Source: Parvularcula marina (lineage in GTDB: Bacteria; Pseudomonadota; Alphaproteobacteria; Caulobacterales; Parvularculaceae). Taken from it: a stretch of 64,000 bases of DNA. The notes under the pieces are model-generated. The model ran no database searches, was not told where the DNA came from, and saw nothing but the letters and a program-made list of their open reading frames with translations. Positions 54,326 through 63,987 of the stretch are shown piece by piece. Every line of letters starts with the position of its first letter. Positions within the stretch are counted from its first letter, which is position 1. The DNA lies in the NCBI RefSeq assembly GCF_003399445.1, contig NZ_QUQO01000001.1, positions 1,795,001 to 1,859,000 on the forward strand. Reading direction: 5' to 3'. Both the position numbers and the translations under genes were made by a program.

Positions 54326-55974
54326 TCGCCTCCTTCCCCGGGCGCTGCATAGGGCCGCATGGCCCCAGCGGTCTCCTCCAGCACAAAAGAGTTTGCCGCG
54401 AAACCGGGCGAAACAATGGCACGGGATTGCTGTTCGAATCCATAGGCAGCGCGGATCATTGTCGCCTCGTCCCAGGCGCGCGCCATGAAACTCATGCCGA
54501 CCGGCAAGCCGCGCACGGTTCCCATCGGCACTGTCATGTTGGGCGTGCCCGCAATCGCCGCGATATAATCCGCGCCGGTGCCGCCTGGATATTCATCGCC
54601 ATAGACCGCATCGATCAGGAAAGCGGGCGGGCGTGAGGGCGCAACCAGCACATCGACATCATACTCCTTGAGCAGGTGATGGATGCCCTCATCCCGCGAG
54701 GCTTTACGCAAAGCGGCATAAGCGCCCTTGTAACGCGCTTCTTCCATGCCGCCCGTCTCTTGCGACATGAGAAGAATTTCCTGTCCGAAAAGAGCCAGCT
54801 CTCGCGCGGCGTTTACCTCGTTATAGGCAATGAGGTCATCGAGCGAGCGCACGGTGACGGCAGGGGCCGCATCGGCAAGATAGGAATTAAGCGCAGTCTT
54901 GAACTCCGCCTGCAGAATATAGAAGGATTGCGAGAAGGCCTCGCCCGACTCGAAAGCGTCGATATCAACAAGGGTGGCCCCGGCAGCTTCGAGATCGGCA
55001 AGGCCGTCTGCAAAGACCGCGCCGATCTCTTCATTCTCACCTACGGCAAAACGCAACACACCGATGCGTAAACCCGAAAGGTCACCATCGAGCTCTGCGA
55101 GATAATCCGTCACATGATCATCTGCCTTGGCTGTTGCGGGATCAGCAGGGTCCTCGCCTGCCATGACCGCCAGCATGAGCGCCGCGCTTTTCACATCGCG
55201 CGCCATGGGGCCTGCCGTATCCTGTGTCGGGGAAATCGGCACGATATGCGTCCGGGAGAGAAGCCCGACCGTCGGCTTGATCCCGACAATCCCGTTCATC
55301 GCCGAAGGGCACATGATCGAACCATTGGTCTCTGTGCCAATCGCCAGCGGGACGAGCCCTGCAGCAACCGCGACCGCCGAGCCCGAAGATGATCCGCAAG
55401 GGGAACGGTCAAGGCTGTGCGGGTTCTTTGTCTGCCCGCCAACGCCGGACCAGCCGCTCATCGAATTGGTCGAGCGGAAATTTGCCCATTCGGACAGATT
55501 GGTCTTGCCAAGGATGATCGCGCCTGACGCGCGCAACCGCGCGATGATCGGCGCATCCCGGCCAGTCCTGTTCTCAAGCAGCGCAAGCGAGCCCGCCGTC
55601 GTAGGCAGCTCCCGCGTTTCGATATTGTCTTTGACGAGAACCGGCACACCATGGAGCGGGCCGCGAAGGGCACCATTCCGCGCCTCCTCATCAAGCGCTT
55701 TTGCTTGCGCCATGGCCTCGGGATTGATCGAGAGAACTGACTGGAGCGTCGGGCCCGACCGGTCGAGGGTCTCGATCTGCCCAAGAGAGAAAGCGACCTG
55801 GTCTGCGGCACTGAAATGCCCCGCCGCAATGCCTGCGGCCATATCCATGGCATCAAGATTGGGCGCGTTGATGATTTCGATGCTGCTGCTGGTGCCGGTC
55901 GAAACCGCCGGGTCACTCACGCAAGCGACAGCCGAAAGACCCGCCAGAGCGGATACCAAGACGCGACGCTTCAT
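54322..55974 (-). CDS. Amidase-signature lipoprotein
   Basis: A 550-residue amidase from ATG 55974, preceded by GGGGGAGAA, with a lipoprotein signal (MKRRVLVSALAGLSAVAC). The Ser-Ser-Lys catalytic set is visible: Lys in VPVLVKDNIET, and the serines in DRSPCGSSSGSAVAVAAGL and GTETNGSIMCP. The substrate is unknown; exported amidases of this type may hydrolyse peptides or amides in the periplasm. An upstream in-frame ATG (56079) would cover the signal peptide with a polar leader. It is coupled to the aspartic protease downstream. Confidence 0.9.
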   Translation of the reverse strand: MKRRVLVSALAGLSAVACVSDPAVSTGTSSSIEIINAPNLDAMDMAAGIAAGHFSAADQVAFSLGQIETLDRSGPTLQSVLSINPEAMAQAKALDEEARNGALRGPLHGVPVLVKDNIETRELPTTAGSLALLENRTGRDAPIIARLRASGAIILGKTNLSEWANFRSTNSMSGWSGVGGQTKNPHSLDRSPCGSSSGSAVAVAAGLVPLAIGTETNGSIMCPSAMNGIVGIKPTVGLLSRTHIVPISPTQDTAGPMARDVKSAALMLAVMAGEDPADPATAKADDHVTDYLAELDGDLSGLRIGVLRFAVGENEEIGAVFADGLADLEAAGATLVDIDAFESGEAFSQSFYILQAEFKTALNSYLADAAPAVTVRSLDDLIAYNEVNAARELALFGQEILLMSQETGGMEEARYKGAYAALRKASRDEGIHHLLKEYDVDVLVAPSRPPAFLIDAVYGDEYPGGTGADYIAAIAGTPNMTVPMGTVRGLPVGMSFMARAWDEATMIRAAYGFEQQSRAIVSPGFAANSFVLEETAGAMRPYAAPGEGGE

Positions 55975-56026
55975 GCGGAGTTCTCCCCCTACCTGCCCGG
56001 ACGGAAGACTGCCTTTTTGAGGCGCG

Positions 56027-56785
56027 TCAGTCGAGCCCCAAGACATCGCGCATGGTGTAAATGCCCGGTGCCTTGCCATTCACCCAAAGGGCCGCACGCA
56101 AGGCACCTTCAGCAAATAGCCGCCGGTCGAGCGCCCGGTGGCTGAGAGAGATGACATCATTTTCACCAAAGAAGCTGACCGTGTGATCACCCTTGATGCC
56201 GCCGCCGCGCTGGACCGAGAAGCCGATCTCGCCTTCCTTACGCGGGCCAGTCTGGCCGTGCCGGTCAAAGACGCCGCGTTCGGAGAGGGTGACCCCTGCA
56301 CCGCGCGCCGCCGCCTCTCCCAGCATGAGGGCCGTGCCGGACGGCGCGTCAACTTTTCGCCGGTGATGGGTCTCGGTGATTTCGATGTCATAGCCATCGA
56401 GCTTGGCCGCTGCTTCCTCGACCAGCGCGAGGAGCATGTTGACCCCTAGCGAGAAATTCCCCGAACGGACGATCGGGATAAGCGCGCCAGCTTCCCGGAT
56501 CTCATCTTCCTGCTCGTCCGACAGGCCGGTCGTGCCGGTGACGACCGCCATGCCGCGCTTGGCCGCATCACGGATCAGGGCAACGCTGGCCCCCGGCAGG
56601 GTGAAATCAATGAGGACATCCGCATCCGGTGCATCAGCAACCGTGCGGGACATCAGACAGCCCGCAACTTCCTTTTTCGAAGAAGAGATCCCGCCGACAA
56701 GATCGAATCGGTCATCACTGCGCGCCGCCTCAAGCGAAGCGCCACCTGTCTGCCCCGTGGCGCCGGCGACAAGCAGCCGGATCAT
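56027..56785 (-). CDS. dapB: 4-hydroxy-tetrahydrodipicolinate reductase
   Basis: A 252-residue DapB of the lysine/DAP pathway. The NAD(P)H motif is [16 protein letters not shown] near the N-terminus, and the catalytic block [22 protein letters not shown] contains the general acid His and the substrate-binding Lys. The start overlaps the dnaJ stop (56782-56785), so it is expressed with the heat-shock gene, an arrangement seen in other alphaproteobacteria. dapF lies 19 kb away in the same window. Confidence 0.96.
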   Translation of the reverse strand: MIRLLVAGATGQTGGASLEAARSDDRFDLVGGISSSKKEVAGCLMSRTVADAPDADVLIDFTLPGASVALIRDAAKRGMAVVTGTTGLSDEQEDEIREAGALIPIVRSGNFSLGVNMLLALVEEAAAKLDGYDIEITETHHRRKVDAPSGTALMLGEAAARGAGVTLSERGVFDRHGQTGPRKEGEIGFSVQRGGGIKGDHTVSFFGENDVISLSHRALDRRLFAEGALRAALWVNGKAPGIYTMRDVLGLD

Positions 56786-57951
56786 CCCTGTCCGGCTCCG
56801 GTGTCACGGATATTGTCCCAGAAATCCTTGGCGCGATCAAAAAAGCTGTTTGATTGCGGACAATCCTTGCCGCCGCCTTCGGCGCAGAATTCCTGCAGCA
56901 GTTCTTTCTGGCGAGGGGTGAGGTTGGTCGGTGTCTCGACCCGCAGCTCGACAAACATGTCGCCGCGCTGTTTCCGGCGAAGCTGGGTCATGCCCATATT
57001 CCGCAAGCGGAATTTACGGCCCGTCTGGGCGCCTTCGGGGATCTTGATCTTGACCCGGCCGCCATCAATGGTCGGGGTTTCAATCTCCCCGCCAAGCGCG
57101 GCTTTTGCCATCGGCACATGGACATCGCAGTAAAGATCCGGCCCGTCCCGCTCGAAAAGCTCGTGATCGGAAATCCGTACAAAGAGGTAGAGATCGCCAT
57201 AGGGCGCGCCGCGCACACCCGCTTCGCCCTGACCGGTCAGGCGGATCCGCGTGCCGTCCTCAACCCCTGCCGGGATATCGACCGCCAGTGTCCGGTCGGA
57301 GCGCACCCGCCCCTGTCCGTTACAGCTCTTACAAGGGTCGGAGATCACCTCGCCCGCGCCGTGGCAGTTCGGGCAGGTCCGCTCGACCGCGAAAAAGCCC
57401 TGCTGCATCCGCACCCGGCCCGCGCCGTTACAGGTCGCGCAGGTCTTGGGCGTCGTCCCCGGTTCTGCGCCGGATCCTTCGCAGCTATCGCAGGTCTCGG
57501 ATGAGGGGACGGTGATTTCCTTGTGGATGCCATTATAGGCCTCGCCCAGCGAGATCTCGACTTCGTATTTGAGATCCGCGCCGCGGCCCGATGCCTGACG
57601 GCCCCGTCCGCCACCGCCCCGGCCACCCATGAACTCGCCGAAGATATCTTCAAAGACATCCGAGAAAGCGCCCGCGGAGAAACCACTGCCGAAGCCCGCG
57701 CCGCCGGGGCCTGCCCCGCCATGGCCGTTCTGGAAGGCGGCATGGCCGAAGCGGTCATAAGCCGCGCGTTTCTGCTCATCGGACAGGACCTCATAGGCCT
57801 CGCCGATTTCCTTGAATTTCATTTCCGCTTCTGCGTCGCCCGGATTGCGGTCCGGGTGGTATTTCATCGCAAGCTTGCGGAAGGCGGATTTGATCGCGGC
57901 GCCATCGGCACTCCGCTCAACACCCAGAAGCTGATAATAATCCTGCGCCAT
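56782..57951 (-). CDS. dnaJ: Chaperone protein DnaJ
   Basis: A 389-residue type I Hsp40. The J domain (residues 1-70) has the HPD motif in [11 protein letters not shown], followed by a Gly/Phe-rich region (about 75-125). The zinc domain contains four CxxCxGxG repeats ([32 protein letters not shown]). It stimulates DnaK ATP hydrolysis and delivers substrates. It is separated from dnaK by a methyltransferase gene on the same strand and overlaps dapB at its 3' end. Confidence 0.97.
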   Translation of the reverse strand: MAQDYYQLLGVERSADGAAIKSAFRKLAMKYHPDRNPGDAEAEMKFKEIGEAYEVLSDEQKRAAYDRFGHAAFQNGHGGAGPGGAGFGSGFSAGAFSDVFEDIFGEFMGGRGGGGRGRQASGRGADLKYEVEISLGEAYNGIHKEITVPSSETCDSCEGSGAEPGTTPKTCATCNGAGRVRMQQGFFAVERTCPNCHGAGEVISDPCKSCNGQGRVRSDRTLAVDIPAGVEDGTRIRLTGQGEAGVRGAPYGDLYLFVRISDHELFERDGPDLYCDVHVPMAKAALGGEIETPTIDGGRVKIKIPEGAQTGRKFRLRNMGMTQLRRKQRGDMFVELRVETPTNLTPRQKELLQEFCAEGGGKDCPQSNSFFDRAKDFWDNIRDTGAGQG

Positions 57952-58118
57952 CTTTCGTGTCGCACTGCCTCATCTATTCACTCAGGTGGGCGCCCGCCCA
58001 CGGGATCTGGTTTGCCCGGAAGGGCCAAAGCTAACCCCTCACATATGAAGTCATTCGCCCCTGTTGAACCCCGCCCCCGAACAGAATTCAGGCGCGCCGG
58101 GGAGGCGGAACGGGCCGC

Positions 58119-58859
58119 TTAGCGTTTCTTCAGGAAAATATACAGGCATTGCGAAAGGAAAGACGGGGTCACCGCCATATATCCAAGCCATACCCGCGCG
58201 AGGAACGCCGAGCCAAAATTATAGGCGGGCTGGGCGTTGTAGTAAAAACTGTGGTCCTCAAACGCCTCGCCTGGGAAATAGCGCCGGATCGCGAATCTTG
58301 TGTTGAGGCGAAAGGCGGTGGGGAAGACATCCGCCTCGCCGCGCTGGCCGGGCTGACCCTCCAACATCTTGGCGTGCCGGTCATTGGGGATGAGCCGTGC
58401 GCCGATCGCGCCATAGCCCCATTTGTTCGGCGTCCACGCACAGAGCCAGCCGCTGGGTTTGAGGACACGAGAAAGCTCCGCCGAGACCCGATCGGGGTCC
58501 GCGATATGCTCGAAGACGGCATAGGAATAGATGAGGTCGACGGAATTGTCGGGCAGCGGAATGGTGCCGTCGGCGCCGATGAGATGGGTCTCGTCCATCG
58601 CGTCATTGGTCATGACGGCCTCATCGACATCGACGCCGATGATCCGGGCGCAGCGCCCCTTATAGGTCGAGATGCGGTTCAGATGTGGTCCGTATTCGGC
58701 AAAGCGGTTCCGGCCCGCGCCGTAATCGAGGACGGTCATGTCTTCGGTCACCAGCTCATCGACCATGGAGAAGAACAGCAGGCGGTCCTGCCGCCGGTGG
58801 AACTTCACGATCCGCCGTTCGGGGAAGAGTTGCTGCATGGGGCCGCGCGCGTCAGCCAT
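58119..58859 (-). CDS. Class I SAM-dependent methyltransferase
   Basis: A 246-residue methyltransferase from ATG 58859, with GAGGGCGAGG just before it. Motif I is MTVLDYGAGRNRFAEYG, motif II IIGVDVDEAVMTND, and the motif-IV region DNSVDLIYSYAVFEHIADPDRVSAELSRVLKPSGWL is typical of methyltransf_11 proteins acting on lipids, sugars or small molecules. YFPGEAFEDHSFYY and an aromatic C-terminus resemble enzymes in glycan loci. It sits between dnaK and dnaJ. Confidence 0.85.
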   Translation of the reverse strand: MADARGPMQQLFPERRIVKFHRRQDRLLFFSMVDELVTEDMTVLDYGAGRNRFAEYGPHLNRISTYKGRCARIIGVDVDEAVMTNDAMDETHLIGADGTIPLPDNSVDLIYSYAVFEHIADPDRVSAELSRVLKPSGWLCAWTPNKWGYGAIGARLIPNDRHAKMLEGQPGQRGEADVFPTAFRLNTRFAIRRYFPGEAFEDHSFYYNAQPAYNFGSAFLARVWLGYMAVTPSFLSQCLYIFLKKR

Positions 58860-58921
58860 GTACCTCGCCCTCAATGATCAGAGGACCTCTGATACGTCAG
58901 AAGCGTTAAGAGGAATTATGC

Positions 58922-59113
58922 TCAGATTTTTTGCCCGCGGGTCAGACGCGGTGGGCGGGGTCTGATCATGTCTGGAATCGTCATTGTAGTCCCACAACCA
59001 CCAGAACAACTGCAACCTGAATAAGCTGGCTCTGAGCTCGGGCGCTGCCGCCAGGTACCGAGAGACGCCAGGCCCATCATCGCAGAGCAAATAACTTTGA
59101 GGATGAGCATCAT
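58922..59113 (-). CDS. Possible small Cys-rich ORF (uncertain)
   Basis: A 63-residue open frame starts with a mildly hydrophobic stretch (MMLILKVICSAMMGLASLG) that could be a weak signal peptide, and contains a CSCSGGCG cluster. The upstream AAAGAGA is only a fair Shine-Dalgarno. It lies in the 347-nt gap between the methyltransferase and dnaK, which otherwise holds only the dnaK terminator. It may be spurious. Confidence 0.25.
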   Translation of the reverse strand: MMLILKVICSAMMGLASLGTWRQRPSSEPAYSGCSCSGGCGTTMTIPDMIRPRPPRLTRGQKI

Positions 59114-59149
59114 ATTCTATCTCTTTTCGAAATTCAGCACGCCTGCGCT

Positions 59150-59186
59150 GACCGAAAATGAAAGAGGCCCCCTAATGGGGGCCTCA
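59150..59186 (-). terminator. dnaK terminator
   Basis: GAGGCCCCC (59164-59172) pairs with GGGGGCCTC (59177-59185) around a 4-nt loop. On the minus strand, in dnaK direction, it is followed by TTTCATTTTC. It begins 22 nt beyond the dnaK stop and separates dnaK from the methyltransferase-dnaJ genes. Confidence 0.85.
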
Positions 59187-59206
59187 ATCAAGTAGATTCC
59201 GTACGC

Positions 59207-61132
59207 TTACTTCTTCTCGTCGCCGTCGACTTCTTCGAAGTCGGCATCGACGATTTCAGCATCCTGCGCTGCATCGGCAGCCGCATCAGCGGCGGCGGCC
59301 TGTTCCGCCGCATCGGCGGCTTCGCCCTGACCGTAGATGGCTTCGCCGAGCTTCATCGAGGCGGTGGCGAGCGCCTGAACCTTCTCGTTGATCTGCTCTG
59401 CGGTCGCATCTTCACTTTCAAGCAGCGAGCGGGTGTCGGCGATGGCCGCCTCGATCGCTTTCTTGTCGTCGTCGCCGATCTTGTCGCCATGCTCTTTGAG
59501 CGAATTTTCGGTCGAGTGGACGAGGCCTTCGGCCTGGTTCCGGGCTTCGACCTTTTCGCGGCGTTCCTTGTCCGCCTCGGCATTCGCTTCGGCGTCCTTG
59601 ACCATCTGTTCGATATCGTCATCCGACAGACCGCCAGAGGCCTGAATCCGGATCGATTGCTCCTTGCCCGTCGCTTTGTCTTTGGCGGACACGTTGACGA
59701 TGCCGTTGGCGTCAATGTCGAAGGTCACCTCGATCTGCGGTACGCCGCGCGGGGCCGGTGGGATGCCGACGAGATCGAACTGGCCGAGATTCTTGTTGTC
59801 CGCGGCCATCTCACGCTCGCCTTGCGCAACACGGATGGTCACGGCCGACTGATTGTCCTCAGCGGTCGAGAAGACCTGAGATTTCTTGGTCGGGATCGTC
59901 GTGTTCCGGTCGATCAGGCGGGTGAAGACACCGCCGAGCGTTTCAATACCGAGCGACAGCGGGGTCACATCGAGGAGAAGAACGTCTTTGACGTCACCCT
60001 GAAGGACACCGGCTTGGATCGCCGCGCCTTTCGCGACGACTTCGTCCGGGTTCACCCCTTTATGCGGCTCCTTGCCGAAGAAGCTTTTCACCGTTTCCTG
60101 GATTTTCGGCATCCGGGTCATGCCGCCAACGAGCACGACTTCGTCGATATCGTTCGGCGTGAGGCCGGCATCTTTGAGCGCGGCCTTGCAGGGCTCGACC
60201 GTGCGCTTGACGAGATCCTCGACGAGGCTTTCGAATTTCGCGCGGGTCAGTTTCAGGTTGAGGTGTTTCGGGCCCGAGCTGTCCGCCGTGATGTAAGGCA
60301 GGTTCACTTCATACTGGCTGGCAGAGGAGAGCTCTTTCTTGGCCTTCTCAGCCTCTTCGCGAAGACGCTGCAGCGCGAGTTTGTCAGAGCGCAGATCAAT
60401 GCCCTGCTCTTTCTTGAACTCGTCCGCGAGGTAATCAACGATGCGCAGGTCGAAATCTTCACCGCCGAGGAAGGTGTCACCATTGGTGGCCTTCACCTCG
60501 AAAACGCCGTCGCCGATTTCGAGAACCGAGATATCGAAGGTACCGCCGCCAAGGTCATAAACGGCGATGGTTTTGCCTTCCTGCTTGTCGAGGCCATAGG
60601 CGAGCGCAGCGGCTGTCGGCTCGTTGATGATCCGCAGGACTTCGAGGCCCGCAATCTTGCCGGCGTCTTTGGTCGCCTGACGCTGGGCGTCGTTAAAGTA
60701 GGCAGGGACCGTGATCACGGCCTGCGTGACGGTCTCACCGAGATAGGCCTCGGCGGTTTCCTTCATCTTGGTCAGTACGAAGGCGGAAATCTGGGAGGGC
60801 GCGTATTTCTCACCGCGCGCTTCGACCCAAGCATCGCCATTGTCGCCTTTGACGATGGAATAAGGGACCATGCCCTGGTCTTTTTTGACCGTGGGGTCTT
60901 CAAAATTGCGGCCGATGAGGCGCTTGATCGCGTAGAACGTATTATTCGGGTTCGTCACCGCCTGACGGACGGCGGGCTGACCGATGAGGCGTTCGCCCGC
61001 ATCGTTGAACGCCACGACGGACGGGGTGGTGCGGTTACCTTCCGCATTTTCGATGACTTTGGCTTCCTTGCCTTCCATCACCGCGACGCATGAGTTGGTC
61101 GTTCCGAGGTCAATGCCAATCACTTTGGCCAT
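59207..61132 (-). CDS. dnaK: Chaperone protein DnaK (Hsp70)
   Basis: A 641-residue Hsp70 of full length. The nucleotide domain opens [18 protein letters not shown], with [21 protein letters not shown], and [15 protein letters not shown] near residue 335. The substrate domain begins [19 protein letters not shown]. The C-terminal lid ends in an Ala/Glu/Asp tail ([14 protein letters not shown]). It folds nascent and stress-denatured proteins with DnaJ. A class-typical RpoH promoter precedes it and a strong terminator follows. Confidence 0.98.
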   Translation of the reverse strand: MAKVIGIDLGTTNSCVAVMEGKEAKVIENAEGNRTTPSVVAFNDAGERLIGQPAVRQAVTNPNNTFYAIKRLIGRNFEDPTVKKDQGMVPYSIVKGDNGDAWVEARGEKYAPSQISAFVLTKMKETAEAYLGETVTQAVITVPAYFNDAQRQATKDAGKIAGLEVLRIINEPTAAALAYGLDKQEGKTIAVYDLGGGTFDISVLEIGDGVFEVKATNGDTFLGGEDFDLRIVDYLADEFKKEQGIDLRSDKLALQRLREEAEKAKKELSSASQYEVNLPYITADSSGPKHLNLKLTRAKFESLVEDLVKRTVEPCKAALKDAGLTPNDIDEVVLVGGMTRMPKIQETVKSFFGKEPHKGVNPDEVVAKGAAIQAGVLQGDVKDVLLLDVTPLSLGIETLGGVFTRLIDRNTTIPTKKSQVFSTAEDNQSAVTIRVAQGEREMAADNKNLGQFDLVGIPPAPRGVPQIEVTFDIDANGIVNVSAKDKATGKEQSIRIQASGGLSDDDIEQMVKDAEANAEADKERREKVEARNQAEGLVHSTENSLKEHGDKIGDDDKKAIEAAIADTRSLLESEDATAEQINEKVQALATASMKLGEAIYGQGEAADAAEQAAAADAAADAAQDAEIVDADFEEVDGDEKK

Positions 61133-61256
61133 AGGTCATTTTTCTCCATTGCAAGCAGACAGCGTTGCCAGTGTGCTTTATCTTCGGGCCAAGCCACGAG
61201 ACACCCCTGACGGTACAGTCTCTTCAGAAAATGGCAGGGCTTACCCTCACCGGGAG

Positions 61257-61288
61257 GGCATATAAGCAGAGCTGATCGCGGCTTCAAC
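61257..61288 (-). promoter_or_regulatory. Predicted RpoH (heat-shock) promoter of dnaK
   Basis: On the minus strand GTTGAA (61288-61283) and CTTATATGCC (61266-61257) are spaced by 18 nt between GTTG and the -10. The alphaproteobacterial RpoH consensus is CTTG, 17-18 nt, CYTATNTNNG; the -35 has one mismatch and the -10 matches 9 of 10. The overlapping TTGAAG-17-TATATG also fits sigma-70. The 5' leader would be about 115 nt. No CIRCE-like element was seen. Confidence 0.65.
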
Positions 61289-61404
61289 GCCCCTCTTTTG
61301 ATGAAACTCAATTCAAGGTCTGCCATCAGGCTTAAGCGCCCGTTCACTTTGCTGAGCTAGGTAATCCCTCGATTTTTAGTGTGTCCTTGAGAGGATTGAC
61401 GCCG

Positions 61405-62652
61405 ATGGCTGGCCGTTTTCTGACCGCGAGCGCCGCTCTCGCCCTTGTCGCTGCGTGCTCGAGCACGGGCGGGGGTGATTTCACCGAAACCCCGACCCCT
61501 GTCGTTGACGGGAGCACCGGGCAGACCGGGCCACAGCGGAACCTCCTGCTCTCTGACATGTCTTATGGCTCCCCGGGACGGGGCCGCGCGATCAATGAAA
61601 CTTTCGAGCTTCAGGTCTCAACCTTTCAGGTCGCCCCTGACGCAAATGGCTCGACCGGCCCAAGCGGCAATGCTGTCCTCGGCCTTGTTGCGAATTCCGC
61701 CGACATGGAAGGCTTCAGCGAAGGCAACACGCTGACCTTTACCGCGGCGACTGGCGAATTCGTCTTCGACATCAACACCGACACGGGCGCCTTCTCGCGC
61801 TCGGTCTTCGACATTCTGATCGACGATCCATCCGAAATTGCGGGCCTCGAGAATTCGCGGACCGCAAAGCTGTGGGGGTCGAACCCGACGCTCAGCTTCT
61901 ACTCGAATGGCACGCCTTATAATTTCCAGGATGCCTATCCGCTAGCCGGGATCAACGGCAACTCCTCCGTGGCCGCCATTGCCAACGCCCTGACCGCACT
62001 GGCTGAGTCCGATGTTGATGCGGACCAGGATTATTATGATGCGATCACGACGGCGGCGAACCAGCTGATCGATAATCCGGACCAGTTCCATTACGGCTAT
62101 AATTTCGCGGGCGGCTACGGCTATTACACCGCAACGAATCAGACGGGCACCAATGGCGAAACCGAGACGGTCGCAATTGGCGAGTTCTCGGAATTTGCCG
62201 ATACGGGCGAGCAGACCTACGGCTTTTTCGTCTACGGTCACCGCACGCCACTGGGCGAGATGCCGGCGACCGGCACGGCGCTTTATGAAGGCAAGGTCTC
62301 GGGCGCGGTCCTGACCAACAACTCCGTCCGCTCCCTGACGGGTTCTGCCAATATGGATGTCAACTTCTCAACCGGGCTGCTTGATTTCTCGATCGCGACC
62401 CTGATCCGTGAAGGCGGGAACAATGAGGGCGGCACGACTTTCCTTCCCTATAAGGATCTCAACGGCACGGGCACGATCAACGATACGATCTTCTCGGGCA
62501 ATCTGATCGAGCCGAATGGCGATTCCTCAGGGGACTTCCAGGGCGCTTTCTTTGGCCCTGTCGCCAATGAGGCGGGCGGCACGTTCCGCTTTGGCAATGG
62601 CGCCTCTTACGCTGCAGGCGCCTTCACCGTCGCGCAGCCGACCGACAATTAA
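61405..62652 (+). CDS. TbpB-like surface lipoprotein (putative Slam substrate)
   Basis: A 415-residue predicted lipoprotein from ATG 61405 (AGAGGA at 61390-61395). The signal MAGRFLTASAALALVAAC ends in a lipobox followed by STGGG, the flexible anchor typical of surface lipoproteins. The C-terminal part (about residues 295-410) resembles the transferrin-binding-protein-B beta-barrel domain: YEGKVSGAVLTNNSVRSLTGSANMDVNFSTGLLDFSI, then GTINDTIFSGNLIE and GAFFGPVANEAGGTFRFG. Its convergent neighbour is a Slam translocon, so it is probably displayed on the cell surface. The ligand is unknown. Confidence 0.8.
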   Translation: MAGRFLTASAALALVAACSSTGGGDFTETPTPVVDGSTGQTGPQRNLLLSDMSYGSPGRGRAINETFELQVSTFQVAPDANGSTGPSGNAVLGLVANSADMEGFSEGNTLTFTAATGEFVFDINTDTGAFSRSVFDILIDDPSEIAGLENSRTAKLWGSNPTLSFYSNGTPYNFQDAYPLAGINGNSSVAAIANALTALAESDVDADQDYYDAITTAANQLIDNPDQFHYGYNFAGGYGYYTATNQTGTNGETETVAIGEFSEFADTGEQTYGFFVYGHRTPLGEMPATGTALYEGKVSGAVLTNNSVRSLTGSANMDVNFSTGLLDFSIATLIREGGNNEGGTTFLPYKDLNGTGTINDTIFSGNLIEPNGDSSGDFQGAFFGPVANEAGGTFRFGNGASYAAGAFTVAQPTDN

Positions 62653-62658
62653 GGGGTA

Positions 62659-63987
62659 TCAGAACGATTTGGCGAGACCGACATCAACAGCATGTCGGTC
62701 ATAGTCAAAGAGGCTGATCGTCGATTCATTATCCGTATAGCGATAACTTAAAGACGGCGCGAAGCCGCGCACCGCAAAATCGCGGATCGACAGGCTGGTC
62801 GTCAGATCATAGGTGACGTCCTCGCGCCGCTCTCCGCCATAGAACTGCGTTGCTTTGTCAAAACGCCGGAAGGTCACCTCGGGGCGGATCCCCAGATTGA
62901 TCCGGTAGGGCAGCGCGACCAGCGCGCCGAGATTGACCGCAAATTGAGTATTCGCAAGGCTTTCAGCCTTTGCCGCCTCCCGGATCGCCGCAACACCGCC
63001 TGACAACCGCAGCCGCTTGGCCGCCGCCACCGTCACCTGCGTTCCTGCCAGAAAGACAGGGCCATCGCGGTCAGGCTGCTCGTCATAGGTCACATGTCTG
63101 GCGGCCACTTCCCCCGCGAGAAGCACGCGCTTGTTCATCGCCCGCTGAAGGGCAAGACGCCCACCGACACTTGCCGCATAAGGATCACCGGCAAAATAGC
63201 GCCGGTCGGCAGTCGCCGCGATGACGCCTGTCACACCGTTCTCGCTGCCCAGCCGCACACCGAGTTCCGCCGCAAGGGTTGCCTGATCGAATTCAATATT
63301 GCCGTAATCGGCGACTTCTCCGCGTACCGCGAAATGCCCGCGCACCCCCTCGCCGATCTTGGGCGTTACCGCCCCAGAGAGCGCATAAGTGACACCAAGC
63401 CCTGACTGCTGGCGGGCCTCATCATCAAGCTGGGCGGGCAGGAAGCCGAAAAGGTTGAAGGTCTCGTCGCTGGTCGCAGAATTCACATTCGTCGTGGGCG
63501 CGGCGGCGGCCCGGAAATCGACATGGACGACGCGCCGCTCCTCAAGCATCCGCATGTCCGATTTGGCCTGCGTCGCGACAACATCAGGCGGGTTCTGTTT
63601 CAACATCGCGCGGATATGGCGGCGGGCCTCGCGATCGCGCTTTTCCTGGATCAGGAGCTGGATCAGATCATTCTGGCGGCGCCAGTCGGCAGGGTCGTAG
63701 GCGACCATCGCCTCAAGGATGCGCAAAGCTTCCTCCTTGTCCCCCCTTTTATAGGCGATCTTGGCGGCCAGCGCATCGACGGGCCGCATATCGAAATCGT
63801 CCGGGTTCGCTGCAGACAGCGTGCGAAGGATCGCCTCCGCCTCTCCCAGCTTCCCCTCATCCACTAGCCGCGAGGCGATGACGAGCGCGCCCTCTCCCGT
63901 CGTTTTGATCTTGTCAGCCGCAAGCGCTCCGCCCGCGCAAAGCGCGGTCGTTGCCATCAGGCCAAGAAGGAAGGAACGGTGAGCCAT
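62659..63987 (-). CDS. Slam-type outer-membrane lipoprotein translocon (DUF560)
   Basis: A 442-residue outer-membrane protein. A signal peptide (MAHRSFLLGLMATTALCAGG and on to ALA) precedes a periplasmic TPR domain (about residues 30-155, with LGEAEAILRTLSAANPDDFDMR and KEEALRILEAMVAYDPADW). The rest (about 190-442) is a beta barrel of about 14 strands, ending in the outer-membrane C-terminal Phe (VDVGLAKSF). This layout is that of surface lipoprotein assembly modulators, which move lipoproteins across the outer membrane. It lies 6 nt from the convergent TbpB-like gene. The start has only 13 nt of upstream sequence in the window. Confidence 0.85.
   Translation of the reverse strand: MAHRSFLLGLMATTALCAGGALAADKIKTTGEGALVIASRLVDEGKLGEAEAILRTLSAANPDDFDMRPVDALAAKIAYKRGDKEEALRILEAMVAYDPADWRRQNDLIQLLIQEKRDREARRHIRAMLKQNPPDVVATQAKSDMRMLEERRVVHVDFRAAAAPTTNVNSATSDETFNLFGFLPAQLDDEARQQSGLGVTYALSGAVTPKIGEGVRGHFAVRGEVADYGNIEFDQATLAAELGVRLGSENGVTGVIAATADRRYFAGDPYAASVGGRLALQRAMNKRVLLAGEVAARHVTYDEQPDRDGPVFLAGTQVTVAAAKRLRLSGGVAAIREAAKAESLANTQFAVNLGALVALPYRINLGIRPEVTFRRFDKATQFYGGERREDVTYDLTTSLSIRDFAVRGFAPSLSYRYTDNESTISLFDYDRHAVDVGLAKSF

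Noticed and set aside
59489-61093. 534-codon open frame opposite dnaK
   Set aside because: Antisense shadow of dnaK, with a composition rich in Arg, Asp, His and Val as expected from reverse reading of conserved codons.
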